From the NCBI GenBank assembly GCA_903923135.1, contig CAIXWN010000116.1, forward strand, positions 1 through 32,368: 32,368 bases of DNA. The letters are read 5' to 3'. Of the stretch, positions 22,737 through 30,696 are shown piece after piece. Positions within the stretch are counted from its first letter, which is position 1. Each line of letters opens with the position of its first letter. The translations under genes were made by a program, and so were the position numbers. Below the pieces are notes generated by a model, which was not told the origin of the DNA, made no database searches, and saw nothing but the letters and a program-made list of their open reading frames with translations. Origin of the DNA: an uncultured Caulobacteraceae bacterium (GTDB lineage: Bacteria; Pseudomonadota; Alphaproteobacteria; Caulobacterales; Caulobacteraceae).

Positions 22737-22806
22737 CCTCTCCCGCGCCGCGGGGGAGGTGTCGGCGAGGCCGACGCAGGGGGCGCGCGGCCGCTACGTC
22801 GCCCCC
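22737..22806. repeat. Three-hairpin intergenic repeat between mmsA and the acyl-CoA dehydrogenase gene
   Basis: Three consecutive hairpins are visible. The first is CCTCTCCCGC / GCGGGGGAGG (10 pairs with one G-T, loop GCC, 22737-22759). The second is GTCGGC / GCCGAC (6 pairs, loop GAG, 22761-22775). The third is GGGGGCG / CGCCCCC (7 pairs, 14-base loop, 22779-22806). The GGGGGAGGTGTCGGCG core resembles an intergenic repeat I recall from Caulobacteraceae and related genomes; membership cannot be checked here. It may trim or stabilise the operon mRNA between mmsA and the next gene. Confidence 0.6.
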
Positions 22807-22841
22807 GCCGGCGTTCCGGTCGGAAATGAGGGGCTAGACCG

Positions 22842-23981
22842 ATGGATTTCACGCTCAACGAAGACCAGCAGGCCATCCAGGACATGGCCCGCGCCTTCGC
22901 GGCCGCGGAGATGGCCCCGCACTCGGCGCGCTGGGACGAGGACAAGCACTTTCCGGTCGACGTGCTGCGCGCCGCCGCGGCGCTGGGGCTGGCCGGCATC
23001 TATGTGACGGAGGACGTCGGCGGCTCGGCCCTCACCCGCCTGGACGCCACCCTGATCTTCGAAGCGCTGTCGGAGGGAGACGTCTCCACCGCGGCCTTCC
23101 TGTCGATCCACAACATGGCCTCGTGGATGATCGACCGCTTCGGTTCGGACGACCTGCGCCAGCGCTATCTGCCCCGTCTGACCACCATGGAGCTGATCGC
23201 CTCCTACTGCCTCACCGAGCCCGGGGCCGGCTCCGACGCGGCCTCCCTGCGCACCACAGCGAGGCGCGAGGGCGACACCTATGTGCTCAACGGCGCCAAG
23301 GCCTTCATCTCCGGGGCCGGCGTATCGGACGTCTATGTGGTTATGGCCCGGTCCGGCGGCGACGGGGCCGGCGGGGTTTCCACCTTCGTCGTCGAAAAGG
23401 ACATGCCCGGCCTCTCCTTCGGAGCCCAGGAACGCAAGATGGGCTGGTCCAGCCAGCCCACGGCCATGGTGCATTTCGACAATGTCGCCGTGCCCGCCGT
23501 CAACCGCGTCGGCGAAGAGGGCCAGGGCTTCAAGATCGCCATGATGGGTCTCGACGGCGGGCGGCTGAACATCGCCTCCTGCTCCTTGGGCGGCGCCGCC
23601 CTGGCGCTGGAAACGGCCAAGACCTACCTGGAGACCCGCAAACAGTTCGGCCGCGCCCTGCGCGAGTTCCAGGGCCTGCAGTTCCGCCTGGCGGACATGG
23701 CCACCGAGCTGGAGGCCGCCCGCCTGATGGTCCGCCGGGCCGCCGCCGCCCTTGATGCGGGCGATCCGGCCGCCACCCGCCTGTGCGCCATGGCCAAGCG
23801 CTTCGCCACCGACGCCGGCTTCGAGATCGCCAACCAGGCCCTGCAGCTGCACGGCGGCTACGGCTATCTGAAGGACTATCCCCTCGAGCGCATCGTGCGC
23901 GATCTGCGCGTGCACCAGATCCTCGAAGGGACCAACGAGATCATGCGCGTGATCATCGCGCGGGAGATGTTCAAGCCATGA
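22842..23981 (+). CDS. Isobutyryl-CoA dehydrogenase-like acyl-CoA dehydrogenase
   Basis: This 379-residue FAD enzyme of the acyl-CoA dehydrogenase family has [40 protein letters not shown] and KMGWSSQPT (FAD and substrate loops), [21 protein letters not shown], and [19 protein letters not shown]. The catalytic glutamate is E362 in LEGTNEIMR. The isobutyryl-CoA assignment rests on resemblance to that subgroup and on the neighbours: a hydroxyisobutyryl-CoA hydrolase gene overlaps its stop by ATGA. It would convert isobutyryl-CoA to methacrylyl-CoA and pass electrons to ETF. The gap to mmsA (137 bases) holds the hairpin repeat. Confidence 0.92.
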   Translation: MDFTLNEDQQAIQDMARAFAAAEMAPHSARWDEDKHFPVDVLRAAAALGLAGIYVTEDVGGSALTRLDATLIFEALSEGDVSTAAFLSIHNMASWMIDRFGSDDLRQRYLPRLTTMELIASYCLTEPGAGSDAASLRTTARREGDTYVLNGAKAFISGAGVSDVYVVMARSGGDGAGGVSTFVVEKDMPGLSFGAQERKMGWSSQPTAMVHFDNVAVPAVNRVGEEGQGFKIAMMGLDGGRLNIASCSLGGAALALETAKTYLETRKQFGRALREFQGLQFRLADMATELEAARLMVRRAAAALDAGDPAATRLCAMAKRFATDAGFEIANQALQLHGGYGYLKDYPLERIVRDLRVHQILEGTNEIMRVIIAREMFKP

Positions 23982-25051
23982 GCGAGCCTGCCCCGTCGCC
24001 GGACGCCGCCGAACCCGAGGTCCTCGTCGCGCGCGAGGGCCGCGTCGGCCGCCTCACCCTCAACCGGCCGAAGGCCCTGGGGGCGCTCACCGGCGGCATG
24101 GTCGCCCTGATGACAGAGGCCCTGCTGTCCTGGCGCGACGATCCGGCCGTGCACACCGTGCTCATCGACCACAGGGGCGAACGGGGCTTCTGCGCCGGCG
24201 GCGACATCCGCTTCCTGGCCGACAGCGCCGCCCGGGGCGGCGAGGGCGCGCGGCGGTTCTTCTACACCGAGTACCAGCTCAACCACCTGCTGATGGTCTA
24301 TCCCAAGCCGATCGTCGCCATCATGGACGGGGTCACCATGGGCGGCGGTGTCGGCATCGCCCTGCCGGCCCGCTATCGCGTCGCCACCGAGCGCACCACC
24401 TTCGCCATGCCCGAGACCGGCATCGGCCTGTTTCCCGACGTCGGCGGCGGCTGGCACCTGTCGCGCCTGCACGGCGGCGTGGGCTCCTGGCTCGCCCTCA
24501 CCGGGGCGCGGGTCAAGGCGGCCGGCTGCGAGATCCTCGGCATCGCCACCGACGTCGTGCCTTCAGGCCGCGTCGCCGAACTCAAGGCCCGGATCGTCGC
24601 CGATCCCGAGTCCGTGGAGACCATCCTCACCGAACTGGAGGCCGATCCCGGCCACTCGACCACCCTCGACCACCACGACGAGATCGACCGCCTGTTCGGC
24701 GGCGAAACGCTGGAGGCGATCTTCGCCGCCCTGGCCGCCGATCCCTCGCCCTGGGCGGCCGAGCAGCTGGCCACCCTGCGGACCAAGTCGCCGCTGTCGA
24801 TGAAGGTGTCCCTGCGCCAGCTGCAGCGCGGCCGCGCCATGGCCAGCTTCGCCGACAACATGGTCATGGAGATGCGCATCGGCGCCCGCATGGTGATGAG
24901 CGCCGACTTTACCGAGGGGGTGCGCGCCGTCATCGTCGAGAAGGACAACAAGCCCGTCTGGAACCCCGCCGATCTGGCCGGCGTCACCGACGCCATGGTC
25001 GACGCCGTCTTCGCCCCGCTTCCCGCCGACCAGGAATGGAAACCCCTATGA
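23978..25051 (+). CDS. 3-hydroxyisobutyryl-CoA hydrolase (crotonase family)
   Basis: This 357-residue crotonase-fold protein has the longer C-terminus of the HIBCH group. Signatures: [31 protein letters not shown] (oxyanion hole), [20 protein letters not shown] and [19 protein letters not shown], with the Glu and Asp used by HIBCH for thioester hydrolysis. [14 protein letters not shown] and [20 protein letters not shown] close the protein. The HIBCH reaction gives free 3-hydroxyisobutyrate, the substrate of MmsB. ATG 23978 overlaps the upstream stop (ATGA) and its own stop overlaps the next ATG in the same way, so the three genes are tightly coupled. Confidence 0.93.
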   Translation: MSEPAPSPDAAEPEVLVAREGRVGRLTLNRPKALGALTGGMVALMTEALLSWRDDPAVHTVLIDHRGERGFCAGGDIRFLADSAARGGEGARRFFYTEYQLNHLLMVYPKPIVAIMDGVTMGGGVGIALPARYRVATERTTFAMPETGIGLFPDVGGGWHLSRLHGGVGSWLALTGARVKAAGCEILGIATDVVPSGRVAELKARIVADPESVETILTELEADPGHSTTLDHHDEIDRLFGGETLEAIFAALAADPSPWAAEQLATLRTKSPLSMKVSLRQLQRGRAMASFADNMVMEMRIGARMVMSADFTEGVRAVIVEKDNKPVWNPADLAGVTDAMVDAVFAPLPADQEWKPL

Positions 25052-25833
25052 GTTCCGAAGCCACCTACGAAACCCTCCTCGTCGAACAGCGCGGCGCGGT
25101 GACCCTGGTCACCCTCAACCGCCCCAAGGCCCTCAACGCCCTCAACAGCCAGGTGCTGGCCGACCTGCTGGACGCCTTCGCCCGCTATGACGCCGACCCC
25201 ACCCAGCGCTGCGCCGTGATCACCGGCTCCGAACGGGCCTTCGCCGCCGGGGCCGACATCAAGGAGATGTCCGAACAGTCGTTCGCCGACATGTACGGCG
25301 CCAACTTCTTCGCCGGCTACGCCCGCCTCACCACCACCCGCAAGCCGTGGATCGCCGCGGTGGCCGGTTTCGCCCTGGGCGGCGGCTGCGAGCTGGCCAT
25401 GATGGCCGACTTCATCATCGCCGCCGACAACGCCAAGTTCGGCCAGCCCGAGATCAAGCTGGCCGTCACCCCGGGCATGGGCGGCTCCCAGCGCCTGACC
25501 CGCGCGGTGGGCAAGGCCAAGGCCATGGAGATGTGCCTCACCGGTCGCAACATGGACGCCCGCGAGGCCGAGGCCTCGGGCCTGGTCGCCCGCGTGGTGC
25601 CCGTCGCCGAGCTGCTGGCCGAGGCGCTGAAGACCGCCGAGACCATCGCCGCCATGGCCCCCCTGGCCGCCATCGCCGCCAAGGAAATGGTCAACGCCGC
25701 CTTCGAGACCATGCTCGAACAGGGGGTCAACTTCGAACGTCGCCTGTTCCACGGCCTGTTCGGCACCGCCGACCAGAAGGAAGGCATGGCCGCCTTCATC
25801 GAGAAGCGCCCGGGCGTCTTCACCGGCAAATAG
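25048..25833 (+). CDS. Enoyl-CoA hydratase (crotonase family)
   Basis: This 261-residue crotonase-family protein has both catalytic glutamates: [16 protein letters not shown] and [20 protein letters not shown]. The oxyanion elements are ALNALNSQ and [11 protein letters not shown]. In this operon it most likely hydrates methacrylyl-CoA to 3-hydroxyisobutyryl-CoA, the step before HIBCH. ATG 25048 was chosen because it overlaps the preceding stop as ATGA, as at the previous junction; an ATG 12 bases earlier would add four residues. It is the last gene of the operon here. A hairpin follows, then a convergent peptidase gene. Confidence 0.93.
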   Translation: MSSEATYETLLVEQRGAVTLVTLNRPKALNALNSQVLADLLDAFARYDADPTQRCAVITGSERAFAAGADIKEMSEQSFADMYGANFFAGYARLTTTRKPWIAAVAGFALGGGCELAMMADFIIAADNAKFGQPEIKLAVTPGMGGSQRLTRAVGKAKAMEMCLTGRNMDAREAEASGLVARVVPVAELLAEALKTAETIAAMAPLAAIAAKEMVNAAFETMLEQGVNFERRLFHGLFGTADQKEGMAAFIEKRPGVFTGK

Positions 25834-25846
25834 GCCCTCCTCTGTT

Positions 25847-25861
25847 CCCCCTCGAAGGGGG
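25847..25861. terminator. C/G hairpin between convergent enoyl-CoA hydratase and M20 peptidase genes
   Basis: CCCCCT and AGGGGG pair around CGA, followed by GTGTGGCGGCG. The hairpin lies in the 58 bases between two converging genes. The GTGTGGCG after the stem recalls the hairpin repeat at 22737, so it may be a decayed relative. It could act as a bidirectional terminator. Confidence 0.4.
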
Positions 25862-25891
25862 GTGTGGCGGCGCGCGCCAACCCCGCCAGGG

Positions 25892-27307
25892 CTACTTCGA
25901 CAGGTCGGCGAACAGCGACATGTAGTAGGTCACCGCCGGGGCGATGTTGGCCACCGGCGTGCGCTCGTTCAGGCCGTGGCTGAAGTTCTCGGAGTCCTTG
26001 AGGAACAGCGGGCTGGCGCCATAGCTGGGCGTGCCGTGCACGCGGTACCACATGCTGTCGCTGGCGCCGGACGCCATGGCCGGAAACACCGGCACGCCGG
26101 GATAGACCTTGCCCAGGGCGGTCTTCACCGCCGCGATGAAGTCCGCCCGCATGGGCGAGGCGTCGGTGCTCACCGACCCGGCGGTCACGTCGGCGATCTT
26201 CACCGCCGGATCGTCCGCCGCCGCCTGCAGTTCGGCCAGGATCGCCGCCGGCCTGTGGCCGGGGAAGATGCGGCAGTTGATATTGGCCTCGGCGCGCTGG
26301 GGCAGGGCGTTGAGGGCGTGGCCGCCGCTGATCATCGTCACCACGCAGGTGGTGCCGATCTTGCCCACCATGGCCGGGTTGGCCGACAGGGTGGCGATGG
26401 CCGCCGCGTCGGCGGGGTCGGCGGCGAAGGCGCGCATGGCCGCCGCGATCGGGGGCGACTGGTATTTCGCCGCCTCGGTGAAGTAGGCCCGGGTCAGGTC
26501 GTTGACCTCGGGGGTGAAGCGATGGGCCTGGATGCGCAGCAGCGCCGCGGCCAGGCGGTCGATGGCGTTGTCGGCCCGCGGCTGCGAGGAGTGGCCGCCC
26601 GGATTGGTCACCATCAGCTGGAAGTCGGCGTAGGTCTTCTCCGCCCCCTGCCAGGTGAAGTATTTCGGCGCCCCGGTGGTCTCGTCCAGCACCCCGCCGG
26701 CCCCGTCGATGTTCAGCACCAGATCGGCGTCCCTGAGCCTCTCGCCGATGATGGCGCCGGTCTTCATCGTCGTCTCCTCGTCGCCGGAGAACTCGATGAT
26801 CACGTCTCGGCGCGGGCGGAATCCCTCGCGCTTCAGCTCGATCAGGGCGGCGATGGCCAGGGCGCCGTCCAGCTTCATGTCGGTGGCCCCGCGGCCGAAC
26901 AGATAGCCATCCTCCACCACCGGGGTGAACGGATCGCGCTTCCAGTCGGCGGGCCGGGCCTCAACCACGTCCATGTGGCCGGAGATCACCAGGGGCTTCA
27001 GCGTCGCCTCCGAGCCCGGCCAGCGGGCGATCAGATAGGCGGTGTCCTCCACCGGGGTGATCGTCGCCTCGCCCTCGGCGAAACCGCCGGCCACCAGGGC
27101 CGAGCGGAACAGCGCCGCGACCTGTGGGGTCTTGTTGCCCGGTCCGCGCACCGAGCGCAGGGCGATGGCCTTCTGCACCAGGTCGAGGGCCTGGGCCTCC
27201 GCCGCCGGGTGGCCGGGCGACGCCGCCCCTGCGCCCGCCGGCGCCGTCGTCGCGACCAGGGTCGCCAGCACCGCCGCGGCCCGGGCCGCCTTCACCATCC
27301 TGCGCAT
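25892..27307 (-). CDS. Secreted M20-family metallopeptidase
   Basis: This 471-residue protein has a signal peptide (MRRMVKAARAAAVLATLVAT, cleavage near residue 27). It is an M20 (ArgE/DapE/ACY1/CPG2) di-zinc peptidase: SGHMDVVEA (H111, D113), GRGATDMKLDGA (bridging D143), FSGDEETT (base E177, ligand E178), and a C-terminal HGLNER (H444). The NPGGHSSQPRADNAI lid domain follows the usual order. Such enzymes remove amino-acid or acyl groups from small peptides and amides; the exact substrate is not evident. The start has AGGAGA eight bases upstream. The gene behind it on the same strand (27383-28054) is separated by 75 bases. Confidence 0.92.
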   Translation of the reverse strand: MRRMVKAARAAAVLATLVATTAPAGAGAASPGHPAAEAQALDLVQKAIALRSVRGPGNKTPQVAALFRSALVAGGFAEGEATITPVEDTAYLIARWPGSEATLKPLVISGHMDVVEARPADWKRDPFTPVVEDGYLFGRGATDMKLDGALAIAALIELKREGFRPRRDVIIEFSGDEETTMKTGAIIGERLRDADLVLNIDGAGGVLDETTGAPKYFTWQGAEKTYADFQLMVTNPGGHSSQPRADNAIDRLAAALLRIQAHRFTPEVNDLTRAYFTEAAKYQSPPIAAAMRAFAADPADAAAIATLSANPAMVGKIGTTCVVTMISGGHALNALPQRAEANINCRIFPGHRPAAILAELQAAADDPAVKIADVTAGSVSTDASPMRADFIAAVKTALGKVYPGVPVFPAMASGASDSMWYRVHGTPSYGASPLFLKDSENFSHGLNERTPVANIAPAVTYYMSLFADLSK

Positions 27308-27382
27308 CGTCGCTTCTCCTGTTCGGCGCCCTCGGTAGAGCGTTTCCCCGTCCTGCGGAATGGGCGCACGCGCCGGGTGGGC

Positions 27383-28054
27383 CTAAACCTTCGTTCCCAG
27401 CCAGATCACGTGGCGCGCGCCGCCGCGCCGACCATTGGCCCGAACGCGCAACTCCTCCACCGAATAGCCGGCCGACCCGAGGCGCCGGGTGAAGGCCGCG
27501 TCCGGCGCCGACGACCAAACCGCCAGCACGCCGCCGGGGCGCAGCGCCGCATGGGCCTGGCGCAGGCCATAGGCGTCATAGAGATCGTCGTTGGCCGCGC
27601 GCATCAGCCCGCCGGGGCCGTTGTCCACGTCCAGCAGAATGGCGTCGAAGCGGGCCGGGGCGCCAGCGATCAGCGCCCCGACGTCACCCTCGACCAGGGT
27701 CACCCGCGGGTCGGTCAGGCTGTCGCCATGGAAGGCGGCCATGGGGCCGCGGGCCCAGGCGACCACCTCCGGGACAAGCTCGGCTACGGTGACCCCGGCG
27801 TCAGCCGCCAGCACCGCCAGGGCGGCGCGCAGGGTGAAGCCCATGCCCAGGCCGCCGATCAGCATCCTGGGCGACGGCCGGCCGCCCAGCCGGGCGCAGG
27901 TCAGGGTGGCCAGGGCCTCCTCCGAGCCGCTCAGGCGGCTCGACATCAGCTCGATCGCGCCAGCCATGATCGAGAACTCATGGCCGCGCTGCATCAGGCG
28001 CAACTCGCCGCCGTCCGGCACGCGCGCCGAGCCCAGACACACCCAGGGGATCAT
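27383..28054 (-). CDS. Spermidine-synthase-fold methyltransferase-like protein
   Basis: This 223-residue protein has the Rossmann core of the spermidine synthase family: LIGGLGMGFTLRAAL (nucleotide loop), the acidic strand end VAELVPEVVAW, and FDAILLDVDNGPGGLM. Where true spermidine synthases have the aminopropyl-transfer D-x-S-D-P-type motif, this protein has LDVDNGPGG, and it is also shorter than the roughly 280-residue enzymes. It probably binds SAM or a similar nucleotide, but is unlikely to make spermidine. The ATG has no strong ribosome site in view. It is followed on the same strand by the M20 peptidase gene. Confidence 0.72.
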   Translation of the reverse strand: MIPWVCLGSARVPDGGELRLMQRGHEFSIMAGAIELMSSRLSGSEEALATLTCARLGGRPSPRMLIGGLGMGFTLRAALAVLAADAGVTVAELVPEVVAWARGPMAAFHGDSLTDPRVTLVEGDVGALIAGAPARFDAILLDVDNGPGGLMRAANDDLYDAYGLRQAHAALRPGGVLAVWSSAPDAAFTRRLGSAGYSVEELRVRANGRRGGARHVIWLGTKV

Positions 28055-28100
28055 TCAGCCTCTCCGCCCTCGCTGCCGCTCCGGGCGGACCGCCGTCAGA

Positions 28101-28475
28101 CTACATGCGGTGCAGGGCGCACAGCTTGTTGCCGTCCGGGTCGCGCAGATAGGCCAGATAGAGTTTGCCCATGCCGCCCTCGCGGACACCCGGAGGCTCC
28201 TCGCACGTCGTGCCGCCCGCGGCCACGCCGGCGTCGTGCCAGGCCTTGGCCTGCTCGGGCGAGCTGGCCGCGAAGCCGATCGTGCCACCGTTGGGCGCCG
28301 TGGCCGGCTGGCCGTTGATCGGCTTGGACACCGAGAAGATGCCGGTGGGGGTCATGTAGAAGATGCGGTGGCCGTCCACCATGGCCGGCGGCACGCCCAG
28401 CGTGCCCAACAGGGTGTCATAGAATTCTTTGGCGCGGTCCAGATCGTTGGTGCCGATCATGATGTGGGAAAACAT
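28101..28475 (-). CDS. VOC-family (glyoxalase/bleomycin-resistance-fold) protein
   Basis: This 124-residue single-domain VOC protein begins MFSHIMIGTNDLDRAKEFYD and ends with YLRDPDGNKLCAL, both common in the small VOC group that includes putative lactoylglutathione-lyase-like enzymes. The first metal-ligand histidine (H4) is present; the usual C-terminal glutamate after DPDGN is replaced, as in other members with the NKLCA ending. The reaction is unknown. ATG 28475 follows a GAGAGAG stretch; the frame's extension to 28526 is not family-like. The gene ends 46 bases before the start of the downstream gene (28054) on the same strand. Confidence 0.82.
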   Translation of the reverse strand: MFSHIMIGTNDLDRAKEFYDTLLGTLGVPPAMVDGHRIFYMTPTGIFSVSKPINGQPATAPNGGTIGFAASSPEQAKAWHDAGVAAGGTTCEEPPGVREGGMGKLYLAYLRDPDGNKLCALHRM

Positions 28476-28598
28476 GGAGACTCTCTCTCGGTTGGCCCGG
28501 GCCATCCCCCCGGCCCCTCGACGCATAGCCTAACCGGGCCCCGGGTCAATCGCGCCGGGCCCCGGCGGCGCGGGCCGACAGGTGTTTCGGCGCCGGTC

Positions 28599-29321
28599 TC
28601 AGAACACGCGGACCGGCGCCGCGCTCGCGCCTGGATCGATGGCGATGTCGCCGAAACTGGCCGCGCCGTCGGTCTGCTCGATGAGGCTGTTGGCGATCAG
28701 CCAGACCTGGACGATCCGCCCGGGGGGCTTGCCGCCGATGTAGCGGGCATAGTCGGCCAGAACCGGTCTCCTCTCGGCCAGCCATTTGCCCAGATCCTGG
28801 CCGCCGGAGCGCACCACCACATGGGTCTCGCGGTCCTTCCAGGTCGGCAGCGGGCAGTGGAACCCGGTCTCCGGCGGCAGGGCGGCGCTCCACATATAGG
28901 TCAGGTCCTGGCCGTTCTCGAACTTCACCGCGATGCTCAGATAGTCGTGCGTCGCCGCCGTGGTCTCGGCCGCCTTCGCCGGCAGCCGCTCGACGTTCCA
29001 CCGCCAACTCAGCGCCGTCGCGGGGGTGAGCGGCGCGTCGACCTCCCGCACCAGGATGCCGACGTTGTGGCGTGTCTCGGCGCGCATCTGGGTCTTCGGC
29101 CCGTCGCCGGAGGCGGGGCTGACCACGTGGAAGATGTCCGCCGGCCCATAGGGAGCAAGTTCGGCCAGATAGCTCCAGCCCGCGGGCGCCGCCGCCAGGC
29201 CGGGGCTGGCCGCCACCGGGACCTGCGGCGCCGGGGCCCCGCCAGGCGCTGCGGCCGCGCCGGAGGCCAGAACGGTGGCGATCGCGGCGCAGGCGAGCGC
29301 CGTTCCTGGCTGGCTTCCCAT
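28599..29321 (-). CDS. DUF3047 exported protein
   Basis: This 240-residue protein has a signal peptide (MGSQPGTALACAAIATVLAS, cleavage near residue 27) and a body matching DUF3047: ALSWRWNVERLPAKAA, AIAVKF-like LSIAVKFENGQDLTYMWSA, HVVVRSGGQDLGKWLAE, and VWLIANSLIEQTDG with SFGDI at the end. The fold is probably a jelly-roll (carbohydrate-binding-like) sandwich; no enzymatic residues are evident. ATG 29321 is preferred because GGGAGA lies six bases upstream and the signal peptide then begins normally; the longer start at 29387 would hide it. Confidence 0.78.
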   Translation of the reverse strand: MGSQPGTALACAAIATVLASGAAAAPGGAPAPQVPVAASPGLAAAPAGWSYLAELAPYGPADIFHVVSPASGDGPKTQMRAETRHNVGILVREVDAPLTPATALSWRWNVERLPAKAAETTAATHDYLSIAVKFENGQDLTYMWSAALPPETGFHCPLPTWKDRETHVVVRSGGQDLGKWLAERRPVLADYARYIGGKPPGRIVQVWLIANSLIEQTDGAASFGDIAIDPGASAAPVRVF

Positions 29322-29386
29322 GATCGTCTCCCGGACTTTTGCGACAGCAGGCCCCTGAAACGCCCGGCGCGCAACCGTAAAATCCA

Positions 29387-29417
29387 TCGACAGCCGCCGG
29401 CCGCCGGGGGCTAATGT
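29387..29417 (+). promoter_or_regulatory. Possible promoter for the small membrane protein gene
   Basis: TCGACAG (29387-29393) and GCTAATGT (29410-29417) resemble Caulobacter -35 and -10 elements with a 16-base gap, slightly long for that consensus. The start codon lies about 45 bases downstream. Confidence 0.3.
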
Positions 29418-29461
29418 CTGGCCCGCACGCCCTGGCGCGGCGCCGGGCCGGAGGGGCCGTC

Positions 29462-29962
29462 ATGCTGCGTCTGCTGTTTCCCCGCGTCATCGACAACCGC
29501 TTCCGCGGCCAGTGGCCGGGCTTCTGGCTGCTGGCGCCGGCGCTGGTGCTGAAGTTCGGCGTCGCCCTGGGCTCGATGATCACCCCCGCCAACGCCAGCC
29601 GCGCCGACGCCATCGACCTGACCAGCTATTCGGCGGCGGCCCTGCGCGACGCCATGGCCACCACCGCCCTGCTCGGCCTGCTGCACTTCGCCATCGGCCT
29701 GATGGCCTTGCTGGCCATGGTCCGCTACCGGGCCATGGTTCCCCTGGTCTATCTGTGGCTGATCCTCGAGCTCCTCGGTCGGCGCCTGCTGCTGGGGTTC
29801 TATCCCATCGACCGGGCCGGCGGCCCCTCGGGCGGCCACCCTGGCGGCCCCTCTGGCGGTTTGTCCAGCGGGGCGATCCTCAACCTGGTGCTCGTCTCCA
29901 CCCTGGTTCTCGGCTTCGCCCTCTCGTTGTGGCCGCGCCGCGCCGCCCCGCCGGCGGCCTAG
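29462..29962 (+). CDS. Small membrane protein of unknown function with Gly/Pro loop
   Basis: This 166-residue protein has four likely membrane segments (about residues 20-40, 66-88, 93-113 and 138-156). The short acidic stretch RADAIDLTSYSAAALRDA lies between the first two, and a Gly/Pro-rich loop with two GGPSGG units (121-134) precedes the last. No family is recognised. ATG 29462 has GGAGGGG five or six bases upstream; an ATG at 29414 would add 16 Arg-rich residues. The methyltransferase gene follows after nine bases, so the two are probably co-transcribed. Confidence 0.65.
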   Translation: MLRLLFPRVIDNRFRGQWPGFWLLAPALVLKFGVALGSMITPANASRADAIDLTSYSAAALRDAMATTALLGLLHFAIGLMALLAMVRYRAMVPLVYLWLILELLGRRLLLGFYPIDRAGGPSGGHPGGPSGGLSSGAILNLVLVSTLVLGFALSLWPRRAAPPAA

Positions 29963-29971
29963 ACGGCTCCC

Positions 29972-30589
29972 ATGCCTCTTCCGCCTCCGCCCGGCGCCCG
30001 AGTCTCGCCCTCCACCGCCCGCAACCGCGATCCCATCCTTCAGGCGCTCCGGCCGCGCCTGCCGGAACGCGGCGTGGTGCTGGAGATCGCCGCCGGGGCC
30101 GGCGAGCATGCGGTCCATCTGGCCGCGGCCTTGCCGCACCTCCAGTGGCTCCCCACCGATCCGGATCCGGAGGCCCTGGCCAGCATCGCCGCCTGGCGGG
30201 GCGCCGCCGGCCTGGCCAACCTGCGGGCGCCGCTGCGCCTCGACGCCGCCGATCCGGACGCCTGGCCCACGGATCCGGTCGACGCCGTGGTCAACATCAA
30301 CATGATCCACATCTCGCCCTGGGCGGCGACCGCGGGCCTGATGCGCGGCGCCGGCGCCCGCCTGCCGCCCGGCGGCGGGCTCTTCCTCTACGGCCCGTTC
30401 ATCCAGCCTGACGTCGAAACCGCCCCCTCCAACCTCGCCTTTGACGCCAGCCTCCGGCGCCGCGACCCGGCCTGGGGCCTGCGCCGCCTGGACGCGGTGA
30501 CGGCGCTGGCGCCGGCGTGCGGCCTGGCGTTCAGCGAACGCCTCGCCATGCCGGCCAACAACCTCGTCGTCGTCTTCCGCCGGATCTGA
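29972..30589 (+). CDS. DUF938 SAM-dependent methyltransferase-like protein
   Basis: This 205-residue protein matches DUF938: RNRDPILQALRPRLPERGVV, the SAM loop LEIAAGAGEHAVHLAAALP, WLPTDPDPEAL (acidic residue after strand 2), NINMIHISPW (the most characteristic block), GGGLFLYGPF and ANNLVVVFRR. Family knowledge: a class I methyltransferase fold with unknown substrate. It probably shares a transcript with the small membrane protein before it. A GC-rich inverted repeat (30598-30613) follows its stop. Confidence 0.85.
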   Translation: MPLPPPPGARVSPSTARNRDPILQALRPRLPERGVVLEIAAGAGEHAVHLAAALPHLQWLPTDPDPEALASIAAWRGAAGLANLRAPLRLDAADPDAWPTDPVDAVVNINMIHISPWAATAGLMRGAGARLPPGGGLFLYGPFIQPDVETAPSNLAFDASLRRRDPAWGLRRLDAVTALAPACGLAFSERLAMPANNLVVVFRRI

Positions 30590-30597
30590 GCCCCGCG

Positions 30598-30613
30598 CGC
30601 CGGCCCGCCGGCG
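30598..30613. terminator. GC-rich inverted repeat after the DUF938 gene
   Basis: CGCCGG pairs with CCGGCG around CCCG, nine bases past the stop codon. There is no T-run; it is a weak terminator candidate. Confidence 0.25.
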
Positions 30614-30638
30614 TCGCCGCAAGAAAACGACCGGCCGC

Positions 30639-30667
30639 TCAACCCCGTTCCGCCCCTGGCTGCGTAG
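30639..30667 (+). promoter_or_regulatory. Possible ECF-type promoter before the exported-protein gene
   Basis: TCAACC (30639-30644) and GCGTAG (30662-30667) recall AAC/CGT-core ECF promoters, with 19 bases between AAC and CGTA, at the long end of the usual range. An ECF sigma gene lies one gene downstream, so autoregulation is possible. The match is short. Confidence 0.22.
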
Positions 30668-30696
30668 TCGTCATGTGAAGGCTCAAGGAGGCGCAC

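Noticed and set aside
25862-28318. 818-codon open frame on the plus strand opposite the M20 peptidase and the two genes upstream of it
   Set aside because: It spans three real minus-strand genes and their gaps. Composition is typical of a GC-rich antisense shadow and no motif is seen.
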